Positions 35,037-46,590 are shown, counted from the first letter of the stretch. The stretch: 64,000 nt of DNA from Achromobacter pulmonis (GCF_902859765.1 NZ_CADIJV010000011.1:1-64000), one strand, 5' to 3'. Notes: a model not told the origin generated them from the sequence alone. Made by a program: numbers and translations.

Positions 35037-37115
35037 TTAAGACCCTTTCTGGCGCAACAGCGCCTGCTTGAAGCGATCGAACTCCTGGTTGAAGTCGAGT
35101 GTACGCTTCTGCGACGTCATCGCCGCCAGGATGCCGCTGCCGCCTTCCTGCGGCCTGATCCAGATCCAGACGCGGCGATCCCGAATATAGAACATCGAGA
35201 ACACGCCCAGCACCAGCAGCAGGCTGCCCAGGTAGACGGTGTTCTTGCCCGGCGTGCGGCTGACCTGAAACACGCTGGCCTGCACATGGTTGAAATCCGC
35301 CAGGGAGAAAAACACCGGCGCCGGATAAACGGTAAGGTCCGACAGCGCCGCCACCGCCAGACGCGACCACTGCGCGGCACGCTCGGCCTCGGGGCCGTCG
35401 GTGGGCACAGGCGGCAGCCCCGCGCGTTCGCGCTCGATGGCGCGCAGTTCGTTCATGCTGGCGCCGATCAGCCGGATCACCACGTCAGCCGCGCGTTCCA
35501 GGTCGGCCGCCGGCGTGTTGGCCTGCAGGAACGCCGCCACGGCCTGCAGGCCGCCGCCTGCATAGGTTTCCAGGGCGCGCTCGGCGGCCGTCTGCAACGG
35601 CTGGCGGTCGGCGCCGCTGGGGCTGTTGCGCTCGGCGAAGCGGCGCGCCGCCTCCTGGCGCGCCGCCGGATCGGCCAGCGTGGCCCGCAGGCGCATGAAT
35701 TCCGCCACCGAGCTATCGTCGTCGGCCGGAATCCGCAGGTAGCGGAACGGTTCGGACGGGTTGTTGCGCACCCCGGCCAGGAACACACTGGCGCCGTCCA
35801 GTTGCACCGGCAGCATGTAGTTCTGGAACTCATGCGCCTGGCCGGCATCGTCGATCAGCTTGTATTCGACGCTGGGCCCCACATTACGCAGGTTCTCGTT
35901 CTTCTTGCCCGCGGCACTGCCGGCCACCGACGCCACGTGCTCGGCAAAGCTCTGGTTGCCGCCCTTGGGCTCGCCGCCGGTCATGTCTTCGACATTGATC
36001 GGGCGCAGCGCCATGATTTCCACGCCCATGCTGCGCGGGCCACGCGCGGTGTGAGCGGTTACTTCGGAGGTCTTGCCCACGGTACCGTCAACCTTGAAGG
36101 TGGCGCTGTCCGCCCCCACCAGCGGATAGCCCTTGAGCACTACCGTGCTGCCGCCATCATCGAAACTGGACTGGTACACGGTCATGCCCTTGAAGCGCAG
36201 CGGCTCGTTGACCTCGATGGTCGAATCGAAGCTCTTGCCGGTATCCGGATCCGTCACCTCCACCTCGCTGGCAAAGCGGCTCGGCATACCCGTCGAGTAG
36301 TAATCGACGACAAACTTCTTGAGCTTCAGCGTGAAGGGCATCGGCTGCACCAGGGCGCCGTCCCCCACCATCACCACCGCGGTGCTGGCCTGCCCGTTCT
36401 CGGGCACCAATACGCTGGCACGGAAACTGGGGTTGTCCACCGACAGGCGGCCGCTTTCCGGCACCTCGGAGATCAGCATGTTCTCGACGATCGGCTTCTT
36501 GCCGCCGAACATCACCTGCAAGCGCACCGGCAGCTCGCTGTCGAGCAGCCCGCCAATGCAGATGATGACCATGGCGGCATGGGCGAACACATACCCCAAC
36601 CGGTTGGCGCTGCCCTTCTTGGCCGCCAACAGCACGCCGGTGCTGTCCTGGCGCTCGCGCACCGCGTAGCCCATGCGCTTGAGCAGCGCCGTCAGGCCCG
36701 CCGCCGTCTGCGGCACGTCGGTGGGCGCCTCGGTCTCGACGCGGTGCGGAAAGGCGCGCAGGCTGCCGCCGCGCACGTGCTCGCGGAACGAACGCGCATC
36801 GCGCAGCATCTTGGGTGCGTTGCGGGTCAGGCAGACCGACGTCGAAATGACCAGGAACGCCATGATCAGCAGGAACCACCAACTGTTGTAGACGTGCCAG
36901 ATCGAGAACTTGTCGAACACCTCGAACCAGAACGGGCCGAACTGGTCGATGTAGTTGTTGGATGAGCGGTTCTGCTGCAGCACCGTCCCCACCAGGCTCG
37001 CCACGCAAATGAACATCAGCAGGCTGACCGCGAAACGCATCGAGCCCAGCAATTCAAACAGATCGCGGGGCAGGCTGCGCAGGGAGGGACGGGAATGTGT
37101 CTGAGTCGAATTCAT
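35037..37115 (-). CDS. resB: Cytochrome c biogenesis protein ResB (Ccs1)
   Basis: A 692-residue membrane protein with N-terminal helices (about 26-45, 78-98 and 170-190), a large periplasmic domain (about 200-640) and a final C-terminal helix. This is the ResB/Ccs1 layout. It forms System II of cytochrome c maturation together with CcsA. The ATG at 37115 has no Shine-Dalgarno: the bases directly upstream are the T-tract of a terminator-like hairpin (37150-37117) that follows the cytochrome c gene. An internal ATG (codon 26) also exists but would cut into the first helix. Confidence 0.92.
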   Translation of the reverse strand: MNSTQTHSRPSLRSLPRDLFELLGSMRFAVSLLMFICVASLVGTVLQQNRSSNNYIDQFGPFWFEVFDKFSIWHVYNSWWFLLIMAFLVISTSVCLTRNAPKMLRDARSFREHVRGGSLRAFPHRVETEAPTDVPQTAAGLTALLKRMGYAVRERQDSTGVLLAAKKGSANRLGYVFAHAAMVIICIGGLLDSELPVRLQVMFGGKKPIVENMLISEVPESGRLSVDNPSFRASVLVPENGQASTAVVMVGDGALVQPMPFTLKLKKFVVDYYSTGMPSRFASEVEVTDPDTGKSFDSTIEVNEPLRFKGMTVYQSSFDDGGSTVVLKGYPLVGADSATFKVDGTVGKTSEVTAHTARGPRSMGVEIMALRPINVEDMTGGEPKGGNQSFAEHVASVAGSAAGKKNENLRNVGPSVEYKLIDDAGQAHEFQNYMLPVQLDGASVFLAGVRNNPSEPFRYLRIPADDDSSVAEFMRLRATLADPAARQEAARRFAERNSPSGADRQPLQTAAERALETYAGGGLQAVAAFLQANTPAADLERAADVVIRLIGASMNELRAIERERAGLPPVPTDGPEAERAAQWSRLAVAALSDLTVYPAPVFFSLADFNHVQASVFQVSRTPGKNTVYLGSLLLVLGVFSMFYIRDRRVWIWIRPQEGGSGILAAMTSQKRTLDFNQEFDRFKQALLRQKGS

Positions 37116-37116
37116 G

Positions 37117-37150
37117 AAAAAAGGGGGGCCGCACGATCGGCTACCCCCCT
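37117..37150 (-). terminator. Rho-independent terminator between cytochrome c4 gene and resB
   Basis: Read leftward: AGGGGGG, TA, GCCG, loop, CGGC, CCCCCC, then TTTTTT. It begins 85 nt after the cytochrome c stop and its T-tract ends one base before the resB ATG. Confidence 0.75.
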
Positions 37151-37234
37151 CGTAGACAGCGCATGACGGAACCAGGTTCCATCATGCTCAGGTTGCGTGA
37201 ACGCGGACCAGCCGCGCGCCTGGCCGGCGTACGG

Positions 37235-37936
37235 CTACCGCAGGCCAGCCGCGTAGTCCGCCACGGCCTTGATGTCGGCGTCCGACATCCGGTCCGCCAC
37301 GGCGTGCATCACGTCGTTGGCGCGATCGCCGCTGCGGAACAGCTTGAGCTGCTCTTCAATATACATGGGGAACTGGCCCGACAGGCGGGGATACTGGCCC
37401 GGAATACCCGCGCCATTGGCAGAATGGCATGCCGCACAGGCGGGCACATTGCGCTCGGGCAAACCGCCGCGCCAGATCTTTTGACCCAGCTCAACCAGCT
37501 TTTCATGGCCAGCGGTGGCCGGCTCTTTCAGCGGCTGCTGCGCCAGGTACAGCGCGATGTTCTGCATGTCGGCCGGCGTCAGGTTCTGCGCCATGGCGGT
37601 CATGGGGGTGGGATTGCCGCCGGGGCCGTTGCGCAGGGGCAGCTTGGCGCCCTGCTTGACCTGGAAGTTGGTCAGTTGCTTGACCAGGTATTCGTGGGGT
37701 TGCGCGGCCAGGTTGGGGTTCACCGGTATGGTGCTGTTGCCCGCCGCGCCATGACAGGACGCACAGGCGATGATGCCGCGCGAGGCGTCGCCCTGGTCAA
37801 ACAACTGGCCGCCCTTGGCGGCATCTGGTTTGGCCGGGCCCGCGGCGCCATCAGCGGCGAAGCTCGTAGTAGAAAAGGCGGAGGCGCCGAGCAACAGCCC
37901 GCTCGCAACCAACATCCGGGACAGCACACGCTTCAT
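37235..37936 (-). CDS. Diheme cytochrome c4-type protein
   Basis: A 233-residue exported cytochrome. The signal peptide is about 27 residues (cleaved near SFA-AD). Two c-type heme sites follow, CASCH (about 58-62) and CAACH (about 169-173), each with downstream Met candidates. This fits the cytochrome c4 family, which carries electrons in the periplasm from the bc1 complex to terminal oxidases. ATG 37936 has GAGG upstream. It precedes resB-ccsA on the same strand, making a coherent cytochrome c module, but a terminator lies between them. Confidence 0.9.
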   Translation of the reverse strand: MKRVLSRMLVASGLLLGASAFSTTSFAADGAAGPAKPDAAKGGQLFDQGDASRGIIACASCHGAAGNSTIPVNPNLAAQPHEYLVKQLTNFQVKQGAKLPLRNGPGGNPTPMTAMAQNLTPADMQNIALYLAQQPLKEPATAGHEKLVELGQKIWRGGLPERNVPACAACHSANGAGIPGQYPRLSGQFPMYIEEQLKLFRSGDRANDVMHAVADRMSDADIKAVADYAAGLR

Positions 37937-38133
37937 GAAGACCTCGACGATCACATCGATCAAGGCGCAAAAAGGCGCCCACGCCTGCCCGCACATCTGG
38001 AAAACCGTATCGAACCTGGTTTGCTCGCTTGCCTGCTTGTAAGCAAACGAGACGGCTCCGCGCACGGGGACCACTGTTGCAAACGCCGGATTATACAATA
38101 GGGCTCGAAACCAACTGTAGCCAAAGCCAATCC

Positions 38134-39770
<1,637 letters not shown>

Positions 39771-39803
39771 TGCCGGATGGCGGGGCCTGCCGGTCCCGCC
39801 TGT

Positions 39804-39839
39804 CGGCGGCGCGCATGACACATTCGGCGTGCGCCGCCG
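39804..39839. terminator. GC-rich hairpin between hemB and EamA transporter gene
   Basis: CGGCGGCGCGC (39804-39814) pairs with GTGCGCCGCCG (39829-39839) with one non-Watson-Crick pair. The genes are convergent, so it may stop both. No T-tract. Confidence 0.45.
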
Positions 39840-39878
39840 GGGCGGCTCCCGGCCTGCCCTGGCAACGCCCGCCCGCTT

Positions 39879-40802
39879 TCAACGCGACGCCGGCGCCCCG
39901 CGCCGCAAGCCCAGCCAAGTGCCGCTGAGAATACAGGCCAGCCCCGCCACGTGCACCCACGTGACGTGCTCGTCCAGGAACAACGCGGCAAACAGCAGGC
40001 CGAAGATCGGCAGCCAGTTCACGAACAGCGCCGCGCGGCTGATACCCAGCCTGGCAATGCCCGCGTTCCACAGGATGTTGCTGACGCCCGAGGCGATCAC
40101 CGCCGAAAACAGCAGCACCAGCCACGGCCACCACGTCATGCTCCAGTTGTCCGCATCGTAGGACGACGGCGTCATGGCCGCGTGCACTATCAGCATCAGA
40201 CCGCCAGCCAGATACATGTACCAGAGCATCGCCAACGGATCGAGCGTGCGCGAGATACGCTGGATCACCAACCCACCGAACACGAACACCGCCACCGCCA
40301 GGAACACGATGGCGTCGCCCCAGCCGGTCAGCCCCAGCCGCGCGCCGCTGCCCACCACCACCATCGCCACCCCGGTCAGGCCGAGCAAGGCGCCGGCGAT
40401 CCGCAGCCACGTCAGCCTTTCGCGATAGAACAGCGCAGCCAGCAGCGCAGACAGCAAGGGACTGGTGGCCATCAGCAGCGTGCCATTGGCGGCCGACGAG
40501 AACTGCAGCCCGTACACCAGCGCGGTCTGGTGCGCGTACACCACCAGGAAGCCCGCCAGCGCGACCCAGCCCAGCTCCTGCCGCCCCAGCCTGGGAATGC
40601 GGCCACGGCGCGCCTTGACGATGAGCGTGACCGCGACGAACGCCACGGCGATCCGCAAGGCCGCCAGGGCGCGGATATCCATGTGCTGTGTCAGGTACTT
40701 GATGGAGACGATGTTCAGGCCCCAGGTGGCCATGACGAACATCAATTGCAGATAGATCAGACCGGTACGGTCCTGGCTTGCATCGACTGTCGGAGACGTC
40801 AC
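39879..40802 (-). CDS. EamA/DMT-family transporter
   Basis: A 307-residue protein with ten predicted helices made of two EamA repeats (about 15-145 and 160-295). Each shows the pattern ending in SALLAALFYRERL or GLLFAALFLDEHVT. DMT transporters of this kind export amino acids or other metabolites; the substrate cannot be told. It is convergent with hemB and precedes dsbD on the map in the same orientation as dsbD, but it is downstream of it by 71 nt, so cotranscription with cutA-dsbD is possible. Confidence 0.88.
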   Translation of the reverse strand: MTSPTVDASQDRTGLIYLQLMFVMATWGLNIVSIKYLTQHMDIRALAALRIAVAFVAVTLIVKARRGRIPRLGRQELGWVALAGFLVVYAHQTALVYGLQFSSAANGTLLMATSPLLSALLAALFYRERLTWLRIAGALLGLTGVAMVVVGSGARLGLTGWGDAIVFLAVAVFVFGGLVIQRISRTLDPLAMLWYMYLAGGLMLIVHAAMTPSSYDADNWSMTWWPWLVLLFSAVIASGVSNILWNAGIARLGISRAALFVNWLPIFGLLFAALFLDEHVTWVHVAGLACILSGTWLGLRRGAPASR

Positions 40803-40873
40803 GGGCGCCGGCCTGAGGGGTTGGAGGTGCCGCCCACGCGGCGCAAGCGCTCATGGTAGCGGCCGGCTGCCGC

Positions 40874-42751
40874 TCAGCGCAATAGCACGCGGTCCAGCGA
40901 CTGGGTGAAACGCTTGGCGTCCTGGAAACCGACCACGCGCGCGTCCGGCAATTCCTTGCCGCCCGGTTCGAAGAACATGATTCCCGGCGGCCCGAACAAG
41001 CGGAAGCGCTTGAGCAGCGCGCGGTCATCGGCGTTGTTGGCGGTCACGTCGGCCTGCACCAGCAGCATGCCGGCCATGCGTTGCGCCACGCCGGGATCGG
41101 TGAACGTGAAGCGCTCCATCTCGCGGCACGACACGCACCAGTCGGCGTAGAAATCCAGCATCACCGGTTGCTGGCTCTGCGCCAGCAGCGCGTCCAGCTC
41201 GGCGTTGTTGCGCACCCGCTTGAACTGGACCTCGCCAGCCGGCGCCGCGGCGCCGGCCACGGCCGGACCACCCGAGGCAAAGTGCGAGAGCGGCTGCAGC
41301 ACATCGCGGCCACCGCTGGCCGCGCCGATCAGCCACGCGGCGGCGGCCAGGGCCAGCAACAGGCCGATGCCCTTGCCGAACATGCGCGCCGAACCGGCGC
41401 CAGCCGGCAGCGCGTCGAAGGCCCGCAGCATCACCGCGCCGACGATCGCCAGGAAGGCCCAGCCGGTCATCTGCACCCAGGTCGGCACCACCGGGATCAG
41501 CATCCACCACGCGGTCGCCAGCAGCAGCATGCCGAACAACCGCTTGACGCCATCCATCCACGGACCGGCCTTGGGCAGCAGCGCGCCCGACGAGGCGCCG
41601 ACGATCAGCAGCGGCACGCCCATGCCCCACGCCATCGCGAACAGGGCCGAGCCGCCCAGCACGACGTCGCCGGTCTGCGAGATGTACAGCAGCGCGCCGG
41701 CCAGCGGCGCGGCCACGCACGGCCCGACGATCAGCGCCGACAGCGCGCCCATCAGCAAGGCGCCGGTATAGCGGCCGCCGGGAATGCGCGACGACCGCTC
41801 GGCCAACCGTGCCTGAATGCCGGACGGCATCTGGAAGGTGAAGGCATCGAACATCGCCAACGCCAGCACCGCCAGCAGGACCGCGAACAGCGTCAGGATC
41901 CACGGCGTCTGCAGCCACGCGGCCAGGCCCGCGCCGCTCAGGCCGGCGGCCACGCCCAGCGCGGTGTAGACCACGGACATGCCCAGCACGTAGGTCGCCG
42001 CCAGCGCCAGCCCGCGGCCGCGCGTCGGGCGCTGCTGGCTGGCGGCGCCGCCCAGCACGATCGAGGACAGGATGGGAATCATGGGCAGCACGCACGGCGT
42101 GAACGCCAGCAACAGGCCCAGCACCAGGAACACGCCAGCCGTCTTGATCCAGCCCAGGCCGCCCAGGGCGTCGGCCAGGCCGGTATCGCCTGCGTTCACC
42201 AGCGCGCTCAGGCCGCCGCTCGAAGCCGTCGGCGCGGCGGATGCGCCACCGCCGCCCGCCAGCGCGTAGCCGCCCGCCACCGGCGTCAGCTTCACGCTGC
42301 TGTCCATCGGCGGATAGCACAGGCCGGCATCGGCGCAGCCCTGGCCGGTCAGCGTCAGCGTGAACGGCTGGCCGCCGGGCGTCACCGGCACGCGGATCGC
42401 CACGTCCTGGTGATAGACCTCCATGTCCTTCTCGAAGGTTGGGTCATATTTGACGTCGCCCTTCGGATAGACCGGCTCGCCCAGTGTGGCCGCGCCCAGC
42501 GGACTGATGCTGATGCCGAAACGCTCGCGGTACATGTAGTAGCCGGGCGCCACGCGGAAACGCAGTTCGACCGTATCGGGCGCGACCATCACCGCACTGA
42601 AGACAAAGGCCTTCTCGGGTTCGAGGAACTCGGCCTCGGCGCGCGCCGGCGCGTTCCAGGCCAGCCACAGCATGGCCATGGCCAGCAATGCCAGCAGCTT
42701 GGGGAAAAAGGCACGCATCGGGGCGTGAAACCGGACTGCGGGTTGCAACAT
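40874..42751 (-). CDS. dsbD: Thiol:disulfide interchange protein DsbD
   Basis: A 625-residue three-domain protein that moves electrons from cytosolic thioredoxin to the periplasm. A signal anchor (about 10-35) is followed by an N-terminal immunoglobulin-like domain with the Cys pair GQGCADAGLCYPP. The eight-helix core has TPCVLPMIPI and GPCVAAPLAGA, and the C-terminal thioredoxin domain has WCVSC (DFYADWCVSCREME). All six catalytic cysteines are present. The start at ATG 42751 overlaps the cutA stop; an internal ATG at 42718 is equally placed before the signal. Supports cytochrome c and disulfide isomerase reduction. Confidence 0.95.
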   Translation of the reverse strand: MLQPAVRFHAPMRAFFPKLLALLAMAMLWLAWNAPARAEAEFLEPEKAFVFSAVMVAPDTVELRFRVAPGYYMYRERFGISISPLGAATLGEPVYPKGDVKYDPTFEKDMEVYHQDVAIRVPVTPGGQPFTLTLTGQGCADAGLCYPPMDSSVKLTPVAGGYALAGGGGASAAPTASSGGLSALVNAGDTGLADALGGLGWIKTAGVFLVLGLLLAFTPCVLPMIPILSSIVLGGAASQQRPTRGRGLALAATYVLGMSVVYTALGVAAGLSGAGLAAWLQTPWILTLFAVLLAVLALAMFDAFTFQMPSGIQARLAERSSRIPGGRYTGALLMGALSALIVGPCVAAPLAGALLYISQTGDVVLGGSALFAMAWGMGVPLLIVGASSGALLPKAGPWMDGVKRLFGMLLLATAWWMLIPVVPTWVQMTGWAFLAIVGAVMLRAFDALPAGAGSARMFGKGIGLLLALAAAAWLIGAASGGRDVLQPLSHFASGGPAVAGAAAPAGEVQFKRVRNNAELDALLAQSQQPVMLDFYADWCVSCREMERFTFTDPGVAQRMAGMLLVQADVTANNADDRALLKRFRLFGPPGIMFFEPGGKELPDARVVGFQDAKRFTQSLDRVLLR

Positions 42752-43098
42752 CAGTCTCTCTTGTTCTGCACGACGGCCGTCTGCTGGCGCACCCAGTCGA
42801 GATAGGGCGCGGCGCCGCCAATGACCGGCAGCACGATGATTTCGGGCACGTCGTAGGGATGCATCTGCGCCAGGGCCTGGACCACGGCTGGATGGCGCGC
42901 GTAGGTGGTCTTGATATGGATGGGGATTTCCTCGGCCCCTTCCACCTCGCCTTGCCACTGGTAGATGGACAGGCCCGGCGCGCCGAGGTTCACGCAGGCG
43001 GCCAGTCCGTCTTCGACCAGCACGTGAGCGATACGCTTGGCCAGCAACAGGTCCGGCGCATTGCTGATGACCAGCACGACGTCGTCATCGCGCAACAT
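42751..43098 (-). CDS. cutA: Divalent cation tolerance protein CutA
   Basis: A 115-residue trimeric CutA1-type protein with the family cores NAPDLLLAKRIAHVLVEDGLAACVN, IYQWQGEVE and MHPYDVPEIIVLPV. Originally linked to copper tolerance; the actual biochemical role is unclear. AGGAGG lies directly before ATG 43098, an unusually strong ribosome-binding site. The stop overlaps the dsbD start. The pair cutA-dsbD is conserved in many proteobacteria. Confidence 0.94.
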   Translation of the reverse strand: MLRDDDVVLVISNAPDLLLAKRIAHVLVEDGLAACVNLGAPGLSIYQWQGEVEGAEEIPIHIKTTYARHPAVVQALAQMHPYDVPEIIVLPVIGGAAPYLDWVRQQTAVVQNKRD

Positions 43099-43217
43099 GG
43101 AGCCTCCTGGGAATACCCGTGTCGGATGTAACTCGGGGTATTTTATCGGTATCGCCGCTCGCGTCCGCCAACAATCAGACCGCGGCCGCCGCGCATCCTT
43201 CCCCACCCGAGGCAAGC

Positions 43218-43655
43218 ATGTCCGACAACTGCCTGTTCTGCCGCATCGCCCGCCACGAGATCCCGGCCCACATCATCCACGAAGACGAGCGCCTGATGGC
43301 CTTCCTGGACATCCAACCGGTGCGGCCCGGGCACACGCTCATCATCCCCAAGCAGCACTATCCCTACTACGAGGACATGCCCGCCGACCTGGCCGGCCAC
43401 ATCCTCAACCTGGGGCAGAAGCTGGGCCGCCACATGAAGCGGCTGTATGGCGTGGACCGCGTCGGCTTCGCCTTCACTGGCATCCACGTGGCGCATACGC
43501 ATGCGCATGTGATCCCCATGCACCACCCGCAGGACGTGACCTCGACCCAATACATCGAGCAGCAGGACCTCACCTTCCGCATGCCTGCCCAGGCGCCGCA
43601 GGAGGCGCTGGCGGCCATCGCCGCGCAGTTGCAGGGCGAGTTGCACGCCTCATAG
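43218..43655 (+). CDS. HIT-family nucleotide-binding protein
   Basis: A 145-residue protein. An N-terminal CLFCRIARHEIPAHI start (Cys pair) is followed by the histidine triad HVAHTHAHVIP (about 92-102), where the last His motif attacks the alpha-phosphate. HIT proteins hydrolyse AMP-linked substrates such as adenosine phosphoramidates or dinucleoside polyphosphates. ATG 43218 follows GAGGCAAGC. It faces the ribosomal operon end, separated by a strong hairpin. Confidence 0.92.
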   Translation: MSDNCLFCRIARHEIPAHIIHEDERLMAFLDIQPVRPGHTLIIPKQHYPYYEDMPADLAGHILNLGQKLGRHMKRLYGVDRVGFAFTGIHVAHTHAHVIPMHHPQDVTSTQYIEQQDLTFRMPAQAPQEALAAIAAQLQGELHAS

Positions 43656-43700
43656 CGATCGGCGCGCCAGCGCCGCCAGGACGGCCCGCAGACGCCGCGC

Positions 43701-43734
43701 AAAAAACAAGGGCGGGTCCGAAGACCCGCCCTTG
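43701..43734 (-). terminator. Terminator of the spc-alpha ribosomal operon
   Basis: Read leftward: 12-bp stem CAAGGGCGGGTC, TTCG tetraloop, GACCCGCCCTTG, followed by TTTTTTG. It lies just after rplQ and also faces the HIT gene. Confidence 0.92.
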
Positions 43735-43756
43735 TCGCTTATCTAGACACCGAGAC

Positions 43757-44149
43757 TTATTCGGCGCTGTCCTCAGCGGCTTCATCGACTTCCGGACGGT
43801 CGACCAGCTCCATGAAGGCCATGGGAGCGTTGTCGCCTTGACGGAAACCCATCTTCAGCACGCGGGTGTAGCCACCGTTGCGGGCCGCGTAGCGCGGACC
43901 GATTTCGGCGAACAGCTTCACCACGGCGTCGCGATCGCGCAGACGGGCAAAAGCCAGACGCTTGTTCGCGAGGGTGGGTTCTTTACCCAGCGTGATCAGG
44001 GGCTCGATGACGCGGCGCAGTTCTTTCGCCTTGGGCAGCGTGGTCTTGATGGCTTCGTGGGTGATCAACGAAACGGCCATGTTGCGGAACATGGCAAGAC
44101 GGTGACTGCTGGTGCGGTTGAGCTTACGCAAGCCATTACCGTGACGCAT
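43757..44149 (-). CDS. rplQ: 50S ribosomal protein L17
   Basis: 130 residues beginning [20 protein letters not shown], the invariant L17 N-terminus. It has a short acidic C-terminal tail (DEAAEDSAE). L17 sits near the peptide exit tunnel. Last gene of the alpha operon, 187 nt after rpoA, a longer gap than usual that contains hairpins at 44259-44273 and 44304-44322; a strong terminator follows. Confidence 0.98.
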   Translation of the reverse strand: MRHGNGLRKLNRTSSHRLAMFRNMAVSLITHEAIKTTLPKAKELRRVIEPLITLGKEPTLANKRLAFARLRDRDAVVKLFAEIGPRYAARNGGYTRVLKMGFRQGDNAPMAFMELVDRPEVDEAAEDSAE

Positions 44150-44336
44150 GATAAGTATCCTTTGAATCTAATGAAGGCGTTTCCGCCATCGGGTTATCCG
44201 GCTCTTCTATCGACCTGCAACCAGGCCGCGGTCCGGTGGAAAACGGTGCATTTTACGACGGTTTCGCAAACCGCCCGGCGGTCAGGCCGGGCGCCGCGGG
44301 AAACGCCCCTGCGACAGGGGCGCCACCCTTCAAGAC

Positions 44337-45323
44337 TTACGGACGCTCCAGGCCCAGGGGGGGCCAGTTTTCGAGCTTCATGCCCAGCGTCAGGCCGCGC
44401 GCGGCCAGAACTTCCTTGATCTCGTTGAGCGACTTGCGACCCAGGTTCGGGGTCTTGAGCAGTTCGTTCTCGGTACGCTGGATCAGGTCGCCGATGTAGT
44501 AGATGTTTTCGGCCTTCAGGCAGTTGGCCGAACGCACGGTCAGTTCCAGGTCGTCGACCGGACGCAGCAGAACCGGGTCGATCTGCGGCGTGCCGCGGAC
44601 CGGGGCTTCGTACGAATCGCCGGCGCCTTCCAGGGCGGCGAAGACCGAGATCTGGTCCATCAGGATGCGGGCCGACTGGCGCACCGCTTCCTCGGGCGAG
44701 ATGACGCCGTTGGTTTCGATGTCCAGGACCAGCTTGTCCAGGTCGGTGCGCTGTTCCACGCGGGCACTTTCAACCGCGTAGCTGACGCGACGGACCGGGC
44801 TGAACGAAGCGTCCAGCACGATGCGGCCGATGGTGTGGGTGCGGTCTTCCGACAGCGCGCGCACGTTGCCCGGCACGTAACCGCGGCCCTTTTCGACCTT
44901 GATCTGCATTTCCAGCTTGCCCGCGTCCGTCAGGTTGCAGATGGCATGGCCGGGGTTGATGATCTCGACGTCGTGCGGCAGCTCGATGTCGCTGGCCAGC
45001 ACGGTGCCGGCGCCGGTCTTGCGCAGGACCAGGGTGACTTCGTCACGGTTGTGCAGCTTGAAGACCACGCCCTTCAGGTTCAGCAGGATGTCGACGACAT
45101 CTTCGCGAACGCCCGGGATGGTCGAGTATTCGTGCACCACGCCCGTCATCTGGACTTCGGTCGGCGCGTAGCCGGTCATCGAGGACAGCAGGATGCGGCG
45201 CAAGGCGTTGCCCAGCGTATGGCCGTAGCCGCGCTCGAACGGCTCCATCACGATCTTGGCATGGTGGGTGCCGACCGGTTCGACTTCAATGGAGCGCGGC
45301 TTCAGGAAACCTTGAGTGGACAT
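44337..45323 (-). CDS. rpoA: RNA polymerase alpha subunit
   Basis: 328 residues with the assembly N-terminal domain (about 1-230; [22 protein letters not shown]) and the C-terminal domain (about 250-328), where [30 protein letters not shown] binds UP elements and activators. Complete. It follows rpsD by 215 nt, and that gap contains a strong nested hairpin (45434-45465), so its level may be set separately from rpsD. Confidence 0.99.
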   Translation of the reverse strand: MSTQGFLKPRSIEVEPVGTHHAKIVMEPFERGYGHTLGNALRRILLSSMTGYAPTEVQMTGVVHEYSTIPGVREDVVDILLNLKGVVFKLHNRDEVTLVLRKTGAGTVLASDIELPHDVEIINPGHAICNLTDAGKLEMQIKVEKGRGYVPGNVRALSEDRTHTIGRIVLDASFSPVRRVSYAVESARVEQRTDLDKLVLDIETNGVISPEEAVRQSARILMDQISVFAALEGAGDSYEAPVRGTPQIDPVLLRPVDDLELTVRSANCLKAENIYYIGDLIQRTENELLKTPNLGRKSLNEIKEVLAARGLTLGMKLENWPPLGLERP

Positions 45324-45433
45324 GTACTGTGTTCCTTTTCAATACCCTCGGCTCGTTACACCGATAAGGCTGATGGACAGGGTGATACGTGAAACGCGGA
45401 CGGCGCAAAACCGCCGGCCGATACTTACCGCAA

Positions 45434-45465
45434 AGCCCGCCCCGCCAAAAGGCGGAAAGCGGGCT
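45434..45465 (-). promoter_or_regulatory. Nested hairpin in the rpsD-rpoA gap
   Basis: AGCCCGC (45434-45440) pairs with GCGGGCT (45459-45465), enclosing CCGCC-AAAA-GGCGG (45442-45455). On the leftward transcript it would form upstream of rpoA. It may be a partial terminator, a processing site or a transcript stabiliser. Confidence 0.55.
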
Positions 45466-45538
45466 GCTGCGAGACTTGCAAACCGGTCGCGAAACCAGCG
45501 AGCCAGCGACCTTGCGAAGGAGGCGCCGGCAGGCGTGA

Positions 45539-46162
45539 TTAACGCGAGTACAGTTCGACGACCATCGATTCGTTGATGTCGCGAGCGACGTCAGCGCGAT
45601 CGGGGACCGACTTGAACGTGCCGGCCAGCTTGGTCGTGTCGACTTCCACCCACTGGGGCATGCCGATGCTGGTAGCCAGGTCGAGCGATTCCTTGATACG
45701 GCCTTGCTTCTTGGCCTTTTCGCGGATCGAGATGACGTCGCCAGCCTTGACCAGCATCGAAGCGATGTCGGCGGTGTGGCCGTTCAGTTCGATGGCGCGG
45801 TGGCTCACCAGCTGGCGAGCTTCGGCGCGGGTCGAGCCGAAGCCCATGCGGTAGACGACGTTGTCCAGGCGCGATTCCAGCAGCTGGATCAGCGTTTCGC
45901 CGGTGTTGCCACGGCGACGCTCGGCTTCAGCGAAGTACTTGCGGAATTGCTTTTCCAGCACGCCGTACATGCGCTTGAGCTTTTGCTTTTCGCGCAGCTG
46001 CAGGCCGTAGTCGGAAGTGCGGGCACCCGAAGTGCGGCCGTGTTGGCCAGGCTTGGAATCCAGCTTGCACTTGGAATCCAGCGAGCGGCGGGCGCTCTTC
46101 AGGAACAGGTCAGTACCCTCGCGGCGCGAGAGCTTGCATTTGGGTCCAATATAACGTGCCAT
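45539..46162 (-). CDS. rpsD: 30S ribosomal protein S4
   Basis: 207 residues beginning [20 protein letters not shown], with an S4 RNA-binding domain (about 97-160; [22 protein letters not shown]). S4 starts 30S assembly and in E. coli represses its own alpha operon at the translational level. No cysteine-type zinc site is apparent beyond C9. Starts 12 nt after rpsK. Confidence 0.99.
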   Translation of the reverse strand: MARYIGPKCKLSRREGTDLFLKSARRSLDSKCKLDSKPGQHGRTSGARTSDYGLQLREKQKLKRMYGVLEKQFRKYFAEAERRRGNTGETLIQLLESRLDNVVYRMGFGSTRAEARQLVSHRAIELNGHTADIASMLVKAGDVISIREKAKKQGRIKESLDLATSIGMPQWVEVDTTKLAGTFKSVPDRADVARDINESMVVELYSR

Positions 46163-46173
46163 GTGGATTCCCT

Positions 46174-46575
46174 TTAGATACGACGACGCTTCGGCGGACG
46201 GCAGCCGTTGTGCGGAACGGGCGTGATGTCGGCGATGGACGAGATCTTGATGCCCAGCGCGTTCAGCGCGCGGACCGACGACTCACGGCCGGGGCCGGGG
46301 CCCTTGATACGCACTTCCAGCGTCTTGATGCCGTATTCCAGCGCAACGCGGCCAGCCGTTTCGGCGGCGACCTGCGCAGCGAACGGAGTCGACTTGCGCG
46401 AACCCTTGAAGCCCGCACCGCCCGACGTGGCCCACGACAAAGCGTTGCCCTGACGGTCGGTGATGGTGATGATGGTGTTGTTGAACGAAGCGTGAACGTG
46501 CGCGATGCCGTCCGAGACGTTCTTCTTGACCTTTTTGCGCACGCGCGAAGCGCCGCTGGTGGAAGCTTTCGCCAT
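46174..46575 (-). CDS. rpsK: 30S ribosomal protein S11
   Basis: 133 residues ending with [14 protein letters not shown], the diagnostic S11 C-terminus. It has a longer basic N-terminus than E. coli. S11 lines the mRNA exit platform with S7. Fifteen nt after rpsM. Confidence 0.99.
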   Translation of the reverse strand: MAKASTSGASRVRKKVKKNVSDGIAHVHASFNNTIITITDRQGNALSWATSGGAGFKGSRKSTPFAAQVAAETAGRVALEYGIKTLEVRIKGPGPGRESSVRALNALGIKISSIADITPVPHNGCRPPKRRRI

Positions 46576-46590
46576 AATCCAGTTCCTCGA

